Assembly: GCF_902706095.1 (NCBI RefSeq)
Contig: NZ_CACSJP010000001.1
Coordinates: 1,143,702-1,207,701, forward strand
Reading direction: 5' to 3'
Source: Rhizobium sp. 18065
GTDB lineage: Bacteria > Pseudomonadota > Alphaproteobacteria > Rhizobiales > Rhizobiaceae
Length of the DNA stretch: 64,000 nt
The position numbers were made by a program, and so were the translations under genes. How positions within the stretch are numbered: the first letter of the stretch is position 1; each line of letters starts with the position of its first letter. Below the pieces are notes generated by a model that made no database searches, was not told where the DNA came from, and saw only the letters and a program-made list of their open reading frames with translations. Shown piece after piece: positions 24,116 through 33,212 of this stretch.

Positions 24116-25396
24116 TCATCCGCCAAGATCCTGGTCGATCTCGGTCAACGCCCGGTCGACATGGCCCTCGAAGACCAGCGTCTCTTCCTCGGTGATGATC
24201 AGGATTTCCGGCGCGCCATGCACCCGGACATGCTGGGATTGGCCAAGCCCCTCGGTCAGTCCGCGCATCAGCAGGTCCATGAACCGCGTGCCGGGGCCGG
24301 TAATCGCGATCGGCATGGTTTCCTCGGCAAGGCTGAGCATGCGCGACAGGCTCTGGCCGAGCGCAAGACCCGCCTGGCGAAAGGCATATTCCGAAACCCG
24401 GTGTCCCTGGCGGGCGCGGCTGGCAATCTTTTCCATTTCTGCGAGCGGCACGAATTTCGCCGGGATCGTATCCGGCGGCACTTCGAAGGCGGCGCGCAGG
24501 ATGCCGTAGAAACCGGCGGACGCCTCGACGCAGCCATATGCGCCGCAGCGGCAGAGCTTGCCGTCGGCTGCATGCAGCATATGGCCGAAATTCGGTGCCA
24601 CGACACGCACCAGCCCGCTGCGGTCGCGCAGCGCAACCCCCAGCCCGATCGAATGACCGAGCGACAGCGTCGCCAACGCGGGCAGGGGTGTTTCACGCGT
24701 CTTTTCCAGCCGAAGCAGCAGCGCATGGGTGACCAGCAGGCTCTCGTTGAACAGCCGGATGCTGCCCCCGCGCAACACACCGGAGTGCGACAGGCCAGAG
24801 TGCGACAGGCCGGACAGCGCGCTTTCGAAATCGAGCGATTCGTAGCCGAAGATCGGCGACCACAGCAGTTTCGCGCCATCGCGATCGGCTATGCCCTTGC
24901 TGCTGATCGAGATCGTCATCACCGCGTCTTCCGCCAGACGCGAGCGCAGGATCAGCCGCTCGATCGCGGCGCGAAAGCCGTTGAGAAAGGCCTGGCTCGT
25001 GGTTGCGCCATGATCGCGCTGCTCTTCGATCCGGTCGATCAGCGTGCCGCGATAGTCGGCCAGCGAATACTGCACGGCATGCGATGATATGCGCACGGCA
25101 ATCACATGGGCGGCGTCGCGTCGCCGGTTGAACAGCACGCGCGGCCGGCCGCGATGGCCGACATTGGCGACTTCCCGCCGCTCGATTAGGCCGGTTTTCT
25201 CAAGCTCTGCGGTAATTGCCGAAACGGTCGCCGATGAAAGCCCGGTCGATGCCGACAGGTCGGTATGGGCCAGCGGCCCGTCGTGCCGCAGCGCCTGCAG
25301 CACCAGCCCGCTGTTCTGCTGGCGCACGCTTTCGTTGCTGGTCTTCTGGCTGGACTTGCTCAGCATGGGCCTTGAGGCCGGTTTTTGTCTATCCAC
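24116..25396 (-). CDS. xylR: ROK-family repressor of the xylose genes
   Basis: A 426-residue ROK regulator. The N-terminal winged helix (HTDLSASTGLSSATVSAITA, ELEKTGLIERRE, HRGRPRVLF) is followed by a sugar-kinase-like domain with the ROK zinc motif CRCGAYGCVE (about residues 280-289). The start is taken as GTG because GGGAGGAG lies 8-10 bases upstream; an ATG seven codons earlier overlaps that site. A 15-bp repeat within the gene gives LSHSG twice near residue 215. It is divergent from xylF across a perfect 9-3-9 dyad and probably represses xylFHG until xylose binds (inference from the gene neighbourhood). Confidence 0.88.
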   Translation of the reverse strand: MDRQKPASRPMLSKSSQKTSNESVRQQNSGLVLQALRHDGPLAHTDLSASTGLSSATVSAITAELEKTGLIERREVANVGHRGRPRVLFNRRRDAAHVIAVRISSHAVQYSLADYRGTLIDRIEEQRDHGATTSQAFLNGFRAAIERLILRSRLAEDAVMTISISSKGIADRDGAKLLWSPIFGYESLDFESALSGLSHSGLSHSGVLRGGSIRLFNESLLVTHALLLRLEKTRETPLPALATLSLGHSIGLGVALRDRSGLVRVVAPNFGHMLHAADGKLCRCGAYGCVEASAGFYGILRAAFEVPPDTIPAKFVPLAEMEKIASRARQGHRVSEYAFRQAGLALGQSLSRMLSLAEETMPIAITGPGTRFMDLLMRGLTEGLGQSQHVRVHGAPEILIITEEETLVFEGHVDRALTEIDQDLGG

Positions 25397-25482
25397 CGCA
25401 TGCTCCTCCCAAAGCATTTGGTCGGCTGCATTGCAAGCCGGGACAGGCCTCAGTTGACAGCACGGGAATCTTCTGCCAGTTA

Positions 25483-25503
25483 TTTTCTCGACTGTCGAGA
25501 AAA
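25483..25503. promoter_or_regulatory. Perfect 9-3-9 inverted repeat; candidate XylR operator
   Basis: TTTTCTCGA and TCGAGAAAA flank CTG, midway between the divergent xylR and xylF starts (98 bases from xylF). Size and symmetry suit a ROK dimer. Confidence 0.65.
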
Positions 25504-25601
25504 ACCATTGGACGGGGGTCCGTGGGGTAAGGGCAGTTTTACAGCGGGTCGTTTGGTTGGGAGGTCTTCCAACGGTCCGCTATCACCTTGGGAGGTTTAA
25601 A

Positions 25602-26642
25602 ATGAAATCCGTATTGAAGCTGATGGCGTGCACCGCCGTCATCGTGAGCCTGCATTCCGTCGCAAGCGCCAAGGACATGATCGTTGGCGTTTCCTGGTCC
25701 AACTTCCAGGAAGAGCGTTGGAAGACCGACGAGGCCGCGATCAAGGCTGCACTCGAAGCCAGTGGCGACAAGTACATTTCGGCTGACGCCCAGACGTCTG
25801 CCGCCAAGCAGCTGACCGACATCGAAAGCCTGATCGCCCAGGGCGCAAACGCCCTGATCGTTCTGGCCCAGGATTCGGAAGCCATCGGCCCGGCCATCGA
25901 AAAGGCTGTTGCTGAAGGCATCCCGGTCGTCGGTTATGACCGCTTGATCGAGAACCAGAACGCCTTCTACATCACCTTCGACAACAAGGAAGTCGGCCGC
26001 ATGCAGGCCCGCGAAGTCATGAAGGTCAAGCCGGAAGGCAATTACGTCTTCATCAAGGGCGCCTCCACCGACCCGAACTCCGACTTCCTCTATTCCGGCC
26101 AGATCGAAGTGCTGAAGGAAGCCATCGACGGCGGCAAGATCAAGAATGTCGGCGAAGCCTACACGGACGGCTGGAAGCCGGAAGCTGCCCAGAAGAACAT
26201 GGAGCAGTTCCTGACCGCCAACAACAACGCGGTTGACGCCGTTGTATCGTCCAACGACGGCATGGCCGGCGGTGTGGTCGCAGCGCTTGAAGCCCAGGGT
26301 ATGGCCGGTTCTGTTCCGGTGTCCGGTCAGGACGGCGACAAGGCAGCGCTGAACCGCGTCGCTCTTGGCACCCAGACCGTGTCTGTCTGGAAGGACAGCC
26401 GCGAACTCGGCAAGAAGGCCGGCGAAATCGCTTCGGCCCTCGCAGCCGGTACCGCGATGGATGCCGTTGAAGGCGCCGTGAAGTTCGCTGGTGGCCCGAA
26501 GGGTCTCGAGATGAACTCCTACTTCATCGCCCCGCAGCCGATCACCAAGGACAACCTCAACGTCGTCATCGACGCTGGCTGGATCTCCAAGGAAGAAGCT
26601 TGCCAGAGCGTTGCTGCCGGTTCTGTCGCAGCCTGCAACTGA
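25602..26642 (+). CDS. xylF: D-xylose-binding periplasmic protein of an ABC importer
   Basis: A 346-residue protein with signal peptide MKSVLKLMACTAVIVSLHSV ending ASA before KDMIVG. The mature chain is a type-I sugar-binding fold: GVSWSNFQEERWKTDEAAIK, LIAQGANALIVLAQDSEAIG, VGYDRLIENQNAFYITFDN, and VSSNDGMAGGVVAALEAQG. The VSWSNFQEERW start and the GYDRLI strand are the XylF pattern, distinct from ribose (RbsB) or ChvE proteins. It captures xylose for XylHG. AGGAGG-like GGGAGG lies 8 bases before the ATG. A long stem-loop follows the stop, which usually raises the amount of binding protein relative to the permease. Confidence 0.92.
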   Translation: MKSVLKLMACTAVIVSLHSVASAKDMIVGVSWSNFQEERWKTDEAAIKAALEASGDKYISADAQTSAAKQLTDIESLIAQGANALIVLAQDSEAIGPAIEKAVAEGIPVVGYDRLIENQNAFYITFDNKEVGRMQAREVMKVKPEGNYVFIKGASTDPNSDFLYSGQIEVLKEAIDGGKIKNVGEAYTDGWKPEAAQKNMEQFLTANNNAVDAVVSSNDGMAGGVVAALEAQGMAGSVPVSGQDGDKAALNRVALGTQTVSVWKDSRELGKKAGEIASALAAGTAMDAVEGAVKFAGGPKGLEMNSYFIAPQPITKDNLNVVIDAGWISKEEACQSVAAGSVAACN

Positions 26643-26673
26643 GTGCTTTGGTTTAACTGACCACCGAGCTTGA

Positions 26674-26712
26674 GCCGCAAACGCCGCAGCCTTGTTGCTG
26701 CGGCGTTTCGGC
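26674..26712 (+). promoter_or_regulatory. Long stem-loop between xylF and xylH
   Basis: GCCGCAAACGCCGCAGC pairs with GCTGCGGCGTTTCGGC (16 pairs, one bulged C) across a 6-base loop. There is no U-tract, so it probably protects the xylF message from 3' decay or causes partial termination, a common way to make more binding protein than permease. Confidence 0.7.
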
Positions 26713-26912
26713 TGATCGGGAACTTCAAGCAGCAGGACCGTGCACGCGACAATCGCCATTTGGCCAGTCCGACACCCGGACGTCCATTCAGGCCGGTGCG
26801 GGTCCTTGTTCACTGCAGGAAGCGTCCGATCCGAATCGCCGGCCACCGGTCGGCACCGCACGCAACGATGCGGAAAAGGTCGCAAGCCGTAAACGACTGG
26901 GGAGATATCTGT

Positions 26913-28226
26913 ATGGCGGATCAAAGCCTTGCCACGCCTGCGCCCGCAGCCCGGGCATCCAATGTTTCAGCGGTAAAACGCTTCTTTCAAGCCACCGAAA
27001 TTGACACGCGCCTGCTCGGCATGGTGATCGCGCTCGGGATCATCTGGATCGGCTTCGACGTCCTGTCGAACGGCCTGTTCCTCACCTCGCGAAACCTCTG
27101 GAACCTCTCGGTCCAGGCGGCCTCCGTCTCGGTCATGGCCACCGGCATGGTGCTGGTCATCGTCACCCGCAATATCGACCTCTCGGTCGGCTCGATCCTC
27201 GGCTTTGTCGGCATGATCATGGCCGTGCTGCAGGCCCGTATCCTGCCGCCGATCATTGGTTTCGAACATCCGCTGATGTGGGTGATCGCGCTGTCTGCCG
27301 GCATCGCGGTCGGCACGGCGATCGGCGCCTTCCATGGCGCGATCATCGCCTTTCTCGGCGTGCCCGCCTTCATCGTCACGCTCGGCGGCCTGCTCGTCTG
27401 GCGTGGTGCTGCGTGGATGGTCACATCAGGCGCAACCGTCGCCCCGATGGACACCACTTACCGCCTGATGGGCGGTGGCGCGGATGGCTCGATCGGCGTC
27501 ACAGCCAGCTGGATCGTCGGCGTGGTCGCCTGCGTTCTGATCGTCCTGTCGATCTTGAACACCCGCAAGCAGCGCCGCCGCTTCGGCTTCCCGCTGCGCC
27601 CGCTGTGGGCCGAGTATTTCCTCGTTGCCTCCGGCTGCGCCGCCATCCTCGGCGCTGTCTGGGTCGCGAACAGCTATTACATGCCGGTCAATCTGGCGAA
27701 GAAATATGCTGCGGCCAATGGCATCGCCTGGCCGGAAGGTGGCCTGCAGATCGGTCTCGGCATCGCCATCCCGGTCCTGATCGCCATCGGCATCGCCATG
27801 TTCATGGCCTTCATCACCAACCGCACCCGTTTCGGCCGTTACGTCTTCGCCATCGGCGGAAACCCGGAAGCCGCCGAACTCGCCGGCATCAAGGTCAAGT
27901 GGGTCACCGTCAAGATGTTTGCGCTGATGGGGGCACTCTGCGCTGTCGCCGCAGCCATCTCGACCGCCCGCCTCAACGCCGCGACCAATGCGCAGGGCAC
28001 GCTCGACGAACTCTATACGATCGCCGCGGCCGTCATCGGCGGCACGTCGCTCGCCGGCGGTGTCGGCACCATTGCCGGTGCCATGCTCGGCGCCGTCGTC
28101 ATGCAATCCTTGAATTCGGGCATGGTCCTGCTCGGTCTCGACACACCGCTCCAGAGCATTGTCATCGGCATTGTGCTCGTCGTCGCGGTCTGGCTCGACA
28201 CCGTCTACCGCGCTCGCGCCAAGTAA
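26913..28226 (+). CDS. xylH: Xylose ABC transporter permease
   Basis: A 437-residue inner-membrane protein with about ten hydrophobic helices. [20 protein letters not shown], then [18 protein letters not shown], is the conserved BPD_transp_2 core, and [17 protein letters not shown] with LSGG-facing loop residues is the cytoplasmic coupling region. The length and the long periplasmic or loop insert around [20 protein letters not shown] (approximately) match XylH rather than RbsC. The start is set by GGGGAG 8 bases upstream. It follows xylF after 270 bases and precedes xylG by 14 bases. Confidence 0.92.
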   Translation: MADQSLATPAPAARASNVSAVKRFFQATEIDTRLLGMVIALGIIWIGFDVLSNGLFLTSRNLWNLSVQAASVSVMATGMVLVIVTRNIDLSVGSILGFVGMIMAVLQARILPPIIGFEHPLMWVIALSAGIAVGTAIGAFHGAIIAFLGVPAFIVTLGGLLVWRGAAWMVTSGATVAPMDTTYRLMGGGADGSIGVTASWIVGVVACVLIVLSILNTRKQRRRFGFPLRPLWAEYFLVASGCAAILGAVWVANSYYMPVNLAKKYAAANGIAWPEGGLQIGLGIAIPVLIAIGIAMFMAFITNRTRFGRYVFAIGGNPEAAELAGIKVKWVTVKMFALMGALCAVAAAISTARLNAATNAQGTLDELYTIAAAVIGGTSLAGGVGTIAGAMLGAVVMQSLNSGMVLLGLDTPLQSIVIGIVLVVAVWLDTVYRARAK

Positions 28227-28240
28227 GGGGAGTTGAACCA

Positions 28241-29026
<786 letters not shown>

Positions 29027-29054
29027 TCGCTGCGGACCAATGAGGCAAGACAGG

Positions 29055-29079
29055 CGAGGGGGCGAAAGCCCCCTCGTTT
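29055..29079 (+). terminator. Terminator of the xylFHG operon
   Basis: CGAGGGGGC and GCCCCCTCG form a perfect 9-bp stem closed by a GAAA tetraloop and followed by TTTG. The rest of the gap to 29365 holds a degenerate palindromic stretch (about 29195-29230) and no gene. Confidence 0.75.
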
Positions 29080-29365
29080 GCGTTGAGGCGGTGCGTGCAT
29101 TGCCGTTAAGGTATATGTCACCATGGTCGAGCGCTTTGGGGGATAGGCATCGAATGACTCCTCTCTTGCTATACTTGGAAGTCGTCCCTCGGCGCCCTTG
29201 GTGCAGACCTCACGGCAGACTCTGGGAACAACCCAGCAGTCCACCCGGCGTATGTGCGCCCGGCTCGCGCCAGTTCGATCGAAACTGCATTCCTTGAGAC
29301 GGCGGCGGTTGCGCCAGGATTCGCATTGCGGAAGAGACCTGCGCCAAAGCGTGTTTGGCCAAACC

Positions 29366-29884
29366 TTAGCCGGAATTCCGTGATGCCTCCGCCAGCGCAG
29401 CGGCGATATGCGATATCGGTCGCAGCAGCCTGAAGGGATCATCCTTTGAAGGCATAAACCCGCGTCGGATCCAGAACAGCCGCGCCTCCTCGTCGATCGC
29501 ATGCACGATCAGCGCCCGCCCGCCGACAAGGGATGCCCCCTGAACGCAGCGGGAAAGGGCGTGCTTGAGCAGACCGGTGCCTATCCCGTATCCGGCATAG
29601 GACTGGTCGACGGCGAGCTGCCCGAGAAGCAGGCAGGGCACCGGATTGGGAGGCTGGCCGGTGCGGATGGCGCGCGGCAGGCCGGCCGGAAGGGCCGCCG
29701 TCGGCGAGAGCCCGTAATAGCCGGCGACCCGTCCCTCTTCATGCACCACGATGACAACGGTGAAACCGTTCTCCTGATTGCCGCGTGCCCGTGTCTTCAG
29801 CCAAGTGTCGAGGGCGGGCTTGCCGCAGGAAAAGCGGCTCAGGTCATGGCCCTCATGCAGCGGCTCGGGAGCGGAAAGCGCCAT
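29366..29884 (-). CDS. tacT: TacT-type GNAT acetyltransferase toxin, atypical catalytic position
   Basis: A 172-residue GNAT protein opening LSAPEPLHEGHDLSRFSCGK with PALDTWLKTRAR, the start shared by TacT/AtaT toxins, which acetylate aminoacyl-tRNA and block translation. The acetyl-CoA loop is QLAVDQSYAGYGIGTGLLKH. In characterised members a Tyr in the pattern (A)-x-x-F-Y-x-x-x-GF acts as general acid; here the segment reads ARLFWIRRGF, so Trp138 takes that place. The toxin may be weakened or use another residue (inference). It starts 2 bases after the antitoxin stop. Confidence 0.87.
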   Translation of the reverse strand: MALSAPEPLHEGHDLSRFSCGKPALDTWLKTRARGNQENGFTVVIVVHEEGRVAGYYGLSPTAALPAGLPRAIRTGQPPNPVPCLLLGQLAVDQSYAGYGIGTGLLKHALSRCVQGASLVGGRALIVHAIDEEARLFWIRRGFMPSKDDPFRLLRPISHIAAALAEASRNSG

Positions 29885-29886
29885 GC

Positions 29887-30186
29887 TCAGCCCTTCGGTT
29901 GAAAACCCGCTTCCCAGGGGGGCGACCGACGCAACACCTCAACCATCCCGACAGGGATCTCCACCGGGGCGGAGAGTAGCGCCATGAACTCGGCAAATCC
30001 GTCTTCCGTCATGCGGACCAATTGCTGCTCCATGACTGCTTCTTCTGCGGCCCGAACGGCAGCCTCGCGCACGAAATCGGTGCGCGAACGTCCCTTCAGT
30101 GCCGCAGCACGATCGATCATCGCCACATCCGCGTCCGGCAGACGCATGGAAATCGGATGGTCTTTGCGATCGGTCGAGCGGGACAT
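29887..30186 (-). CDS. tacA: TacA-type DUF1778 antitoxin
   Basis: A 99-residue protein. The N-terminal half HPISMRLPDADVAMIDRAAA then LKGRSRTDFVREAAVRAAEE is a DUF1778 ribbon-helix-helix domain; the C-terminal half (FAEFMALLSAPVEIPVGMVE) is the tail that covers the toxin active site, ending in PWEAGF. It pairs with the GNAT toxin that follows. AGGAG lies 7 bases before the ATG, and the dyad GTATTG-N7-CAATAC upstream is a likely autorepression site. Confidence 0.9.
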   Translation of the reverse strand: MSRSTDRKDHPISMRLPDADVAMIDRAAALKGRSRTDFVREAAVRAAEEAVMEQQLVRMTEDGFAEFMALLSAPVEIPVGMVEVLRRSPPWEAGFQPKG

Positions 30187-30222
30187 GACATCACTCCTGA
30201 TGAGAGATCAATGTCGCAGTTT

Positions 30223-30241
30223 GTATTGTAAAATGCAATAC
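30223..30241 (-). promoter_or_regulatory. GTATTG-N7-CAATAC dyad; candidate TacA/TacT operator
   Basis: A perfect 6-bp inverted repeat with a 7-base A/T-rich spacer, 37 bases upstream of tacA. Type II antitoxins of the ribbon-helix-helix class bind such dyads over their own promoter. Confidence 0.5.
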
Positions 30242-30277
30242 CCTTCATGCGCCCCCCATTCTCGCCACCCAATCATT

Positions 30278-31390
30278 CTAACCGCGCCCATCACCCGAAT
30301 GTCGAATGGCCGCCTCGACGGTCGGGGGCAGCCGAAAGCGCCGGCGATACTCACCAGGGGTCAACCCGGCGATCTTGCGAAACAGACGGCGAAAGGAAGC
30401 AAGGTCCGAATATCCGACATCGCAGGCGATCTCCTCGATCGGCCGATCCTCGAGTTCGAGCATCTGCTTTGCTTCCTCGATCCGCAGGCATTGGATATAT
30501 TCCAGCGGTGAAAAGCCCGTCGCCTTCTTGAACCGTCGATCGAACGACCGCTTTGGCAGGCCGGATAGTTGCAGCAATTCGGCCAGGATGGCGGCGGACT
30601 GATAATGGTCGGGCGCATAGGCCTGGCATTTCTCGATGACGGCGTCGCCATGGCTGATATTGGCGATCATCGAGGCATAGGGAAGCTGGCCGTCGCGATG
30701 CCACTGGTAGAGGAACAGCTTGGAAATCCGGATAGCCTCCGCCGTGCCGGCGTGCCTGGCAATCAGATAGAGGGTCAGATCCTGCCAGGACGAGGCGCCC
30801 CCCGAGCAGACGATGGAGTGTCCGGCACCGGTCTGGACCAGGATGCGCTCCTCCTTGAGCTCCACTTTCGGATATTCTCGACGAAACAGCGGCGCATACA
30901 TCCAGTGCGTTGTTGCCGACTGCCCGTCCAGCAAACCCGCTTCGGCCAGCACGATCGATCCGCCACAGGCCGCCAGCAGCCGTGCGCCCTGCCGATGCAT
31001 CCTGACGATCCAGTCCAGCAGTCGACGATCCAGGGCGCGGATCGTTTCCGGCGTATCGACGACGACATTCGGAACGAGCACATAGTCCGTGTCGTCAACC
31101 TCGTCCAGGGTGACATGCGGCATGATCGTAACCCCGGTGATCAGGGTCAGTGGGCCGGGGTCAGCCGCCACAAGGCGCGGCGCAAACAGTACCTCGCTGG
31201 TCGGCTCGTTCGAATTGCTCTTCCAGTGCGCGCCGGCAATCCAGAGCGTATCGAAAATGCCGTAGAGGATGGATGGATCACATTCCGGAAACGTCACGAT
31301 GCTGACCCGCAAGGGAGGCTTTGCGTTCGCGAGTTGTGGCTTGATCGGCTCCATAGCGGCCATTCTGCCTCTGTTGAGGGGCATAGGCAA
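30278..31390 (-). CDS. GlxA-type AraC regulator with DJ-1/PfpI domain
   Basis: A protein of up to 370 residues. Residues about 25-215 form a class-I glutamine-amidotransferase-like (DJ-1/PfpI) domain: VSIVTFPECDPSILYGIFDT, YVLVPNVVVDTPETI, GARLLAACGGSIVLAEAGLL with the nucleophile-elbow Cys. Residues about 260-355 hold the AraC helix-turn-helix pair (ILAELLQLSGLPKRSFDRRF; IEEIACDVGYSDLASFRRLF). Such regulators commonly control divergent genes, here a SAM methyltransferase 62 bases away. Three starts are possible; GAGG lies just before an internal ATG at 31363. Confidence 0.87.
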   Translation of the reverse strand: MPMPLNRGRMAAMEPIKPQLANAKPPLRVSIVTFPECDPSILYGIFDTLWIAGAHWKSNSNEPTSEVLFAPRLVAADPGPLTLITGVTIMPHVTLDEVDDTDYVLVPNVVVDTPETIRALDRRLLDWIVRMHRQGARLLAACGGSIVLAEAGLLDGQSATTHWMYAPLFRREYPKVELKEERILVQTGAGHSIVCSGGASSWQDLTLYLIARHAGTAEAIRISKLFLYQWHRDGQLPYASMIANISHGDAVIEKCQAYAPDHYQSAAILAELLQLSGLPKRSFDRRFKKATGFSPLEYIQCLRIEEAKQMLELEDRPIEEIACDVGYSDLASFRRLFRKIAGLTPGEYRRRFRLPPTVEAAIRHSGDGRG

Positions 31391-31452
31391 CGCCTAAAAC
31401 TCCGGCCGAACGGGCGGCATTCTGCAGTCCGATACGACAGGAACCAAAGACG

Positions 31453-32502
31453 ATGGAATTGAATTTCGACAAACTGAACGCCTTGCTGGGCGTCATGGTG
31501 AATGAGCTTGGCGCGGCGCAGAATGCTGCCCTGGTGACGATTGGCGACGAATTGGGCCTCTACCGGGCGCTGGCCGGCAAGGGACAGCTCTCGGCAGCCG
31601 AACTGGCGGCGGCCACCGACACGAAGGAGCGCTATGTGCGGGAATGGCTGGCGGCGCAGGCGGCATCCGGCTTCGTGACCTACGATGCGGCCACGGCAAA
31701 ATTTGCCCTCTCGCCGGAACAGGCGGCGGTCTTTGCCGTCGATGACAGCCCTGTCAACATGATCGGCGGGTTCCAGGCGCTGGAGGCCGTGTATGCGGAT
31801 CGCCCCAAGCTAGCGCATGCATTTCGCCATGGCGGCGGCGTGTCGTGGACGGATCGCTGCAATTGCATGTTCTGCGGCACAGACCGCTTCTTCCGGCCGG
31901 GCTACAAGGCCAATCTTGTTGCCAACTGGCTCCCCTCGCTCGATGGCGTCATCGACAAGCTGGAGCGCGGAGCGCTGGTGGCGGATGTCGGCTGCGGTTT
32001 CGGTTCATCGACCCTGATCATGGCCGAAGCGTTTCCGAACTCGCACTTTGTCGGCATCGACTTCCACGCCCCGTCCATCGACCATGCGAAGCGGCACGCC
32101 AAAGCATTGGCCAATGTGCAGTTCGAGACTGCACGCGCACAAGACTTTCAGGGCTCTGGCTTCGATCTCGTCACCATGTTCGACGCGCTTCACGACATGG
32201 GCGACCCCGTCGGCGCCGCACGCCACATTGGCAAGTCCTTGAAGCCGGATGGTGTGCTGATGCTGGTCGAGCCGATGGCCGGCGATACGCTCGCAGACAA
32301 CCTCAATCCGATCGGGCGGATCTTCTATGCCGCATCGGCCAATACCTGCGTCCCGGCGTCCCTGGGCCAGGAGGTGGGGGCGGCATTGGGGGCACAGGCA
32401 GGAGAGCGAAAGTTGACGCAGATACTGAACGAAGGTGGCTTCTCCAGGGTCCGGCGCTCGGCCGAAACGCCGTTCAACATGGTTCTGGAAGCGCGCCTTT
32501 GA
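31453..32502 (+). CDS. SAM methyltransferase with N-terminal winged helix
   Basis: A 349-residue protein. Residues 1-100 form a dimerisation/winged-helix part (NELGAAQNAALVTIGDELGL, LSAAELAAATDTKERYVREW) typical of O-methyltransferase-like proteins of the Rv2258c group. Residues 165-270 are a Rossmann methyltransferase core: LVADVGCGFGSSTLIMAEAF (motif I), HFVGIDFHAPSIDHAK, FDLVTMFDALHDMGDPVGAA, and LKPDGVLMLVEP. The middle WTDRCNCMFCGTDRFFRPGY carries three Cys that might bind metal. The substrate is unknown. It is divergent from a GlxA-type regulator. Confidence 0.87.
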   Translation: MELNFDKLNALLGVMVNELGAAQNAALVTIGDELGLYRALAGKGQLSAAELAAATDTKERYVREWLAAQAASGFVTYDAATAKFALSPEQAAVFAVDDSPVNMIGGFQALEAVYADRPKLAHAFRHGGGVSWTDRCNCMFCGTDRFFRPGYKANLVANWLPSLDGVIDKLERGALVADVGCGFGSSTLIMAEAFPNSHFVGIDFHAPSIDHAKRHAKALANVQFETARAQDFQGSGFDLVTMFDALHDMGDPVGAARHIGKSLKPDGVLMLVEPMAGDTLADNLNPIGRIFYAASANTCVPASLGQEVGAALGAQAGERKLTQILNEGGFSRVRRSAETPFNMVLEARL

Positions 32503-32522
32503 TTGCGGGTGAAATGCGCAGG

Positions 32523-32547
32523 GGCGGGTGGTCGATGACCGCCCGCC
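32523..32547 (+). terminator. Hairpin after the methyltransferase gene
   Basis: GGCGGGTGGTC and GACCGCCCGCC form an 11-bp stem (one G-T pair) with a GAT loop, followed by only TGTT. It overlaps the first of three 14-bp palindromic repeats. Confidence 0.5.
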
Positions 32548-32585
32548 TGTTCCAGGCCGCCTGTTTCAGGCCGCCTGTTTCAGGC
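32544..32585. repeat. Three tandem 14-bp self-complementary units
   Basis: CGCCTGTTCCAGGC followed by two exact copies of CGCCTGTTTCAGGC. Each unit is itself a small hairpin (GCCTG-TTT-CAGGC). It sits between the convergent methyltransferase and MAPEG genes. Confidence 0.75.
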
Positions 32586-32633
32586 TTTGTGATCGTCAGC
32601 CATCACAAAGTGGCATTTTTTCCGCCCTCCACA

Positions 32634-33017
32634 TCACCCCATCTTCACCAGCGCCCCGATCGTGCCGCCGACCAGCAGCACCAGCCCGATCAGCGTCGTC
32701 AGTGCCGCTCCCGGTCCGCGCTTCTTCGCATCAGTGTAATATTCCGCCGCATAGAGCGCCCGCGCCGCCGTCCAGCCGAGACCGAGAAGGCCGGCGAGCT
32801 GGTCCGAGACATAGGTGCCGAAGATCCACAGCGCCGGCAGGAACAGCACAAGCTGCTCGACGGTGTTCTGCTGCACCCGGAAGATCCGCTCAAAGTTCTG
32901 GTTGCCGGAGGTCTTCGGCGCTTCCACGCCGAACTGCTTGCGCGCCCGCGCCACCTTGATCATGAACCAGCAATAGGTCATCAGCGCCGCAAAGGTCGCC
33001 AGAATGGTGAACCGCAT
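32634..33017 (-). CDS. MAPEG-family membrane protein
   Basis: A 127-residue protein with four predicted helices. NFERIFRVQQNTVEQLVLFL is the MAPEG signature (glutathione-binding loop of membrane-associated glutathione S-transferase-like proteins); LWIFGTYVSDQLAGLLGLGW and ARALYAAEYYTDAKKRGPGA complete the family pattern. Members conjugate or reduce lipophilic substrates with glutathione, but many bacterial ones are untested. The start MRFTIL is favoured by GGAG 9 bases upstream over an ATG seven codons earlier. Confidence 0.88.
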   Translation of the reverse strand: MRFTILATFAALMTYCWFMIKVARARKQFGVEAPKTSGNQNFERIFRVQQNTVEQLVLFLPALWIFGTYVSDQLAGLLGLGWTAARALYAAEYYTDAKKRGPGAALTTLIGLVLLVGGTIGALVKMG

Positions 33018-33212
33018 CGAAACCTGCTCCAAAATCATCCTGAAAACGACCAGTAAAACGTCATTGCCTAACCATCAACTGGTAGGAGAAAGGCTGGAGC
33101 CGCGCAAGCGCCATGCTGCGGCGCACTGCATCAAAGCTTGCGCTAAACGACGAATTCCGCCATCATTCCGTCAGCTGCGTTGCAGCCGGTGCGTGCAGGA
33201 AAGGCCGCCTTG

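Noticed and set aside
23270..25087. Plus-strand frame of about 600 codons covering tam and xylR
   Set aside because: It spans two recognised genes on the other strand and lacks a start context or domains.
27278..28240. Frame-shifted upstream extension of xylG through xylH, rich in His and Arg
   Set aside because: XylH is encoded in another frame; XylG starts at 28241 with GGGGAG upstream.
29195..29232. Second mosaic repeat after the xyl operon
   Set aside because: The palindromes (GACTCTGGG-AACAA-CCCAGCAGTC) are too degenerate to claim as a copy without a genome search.
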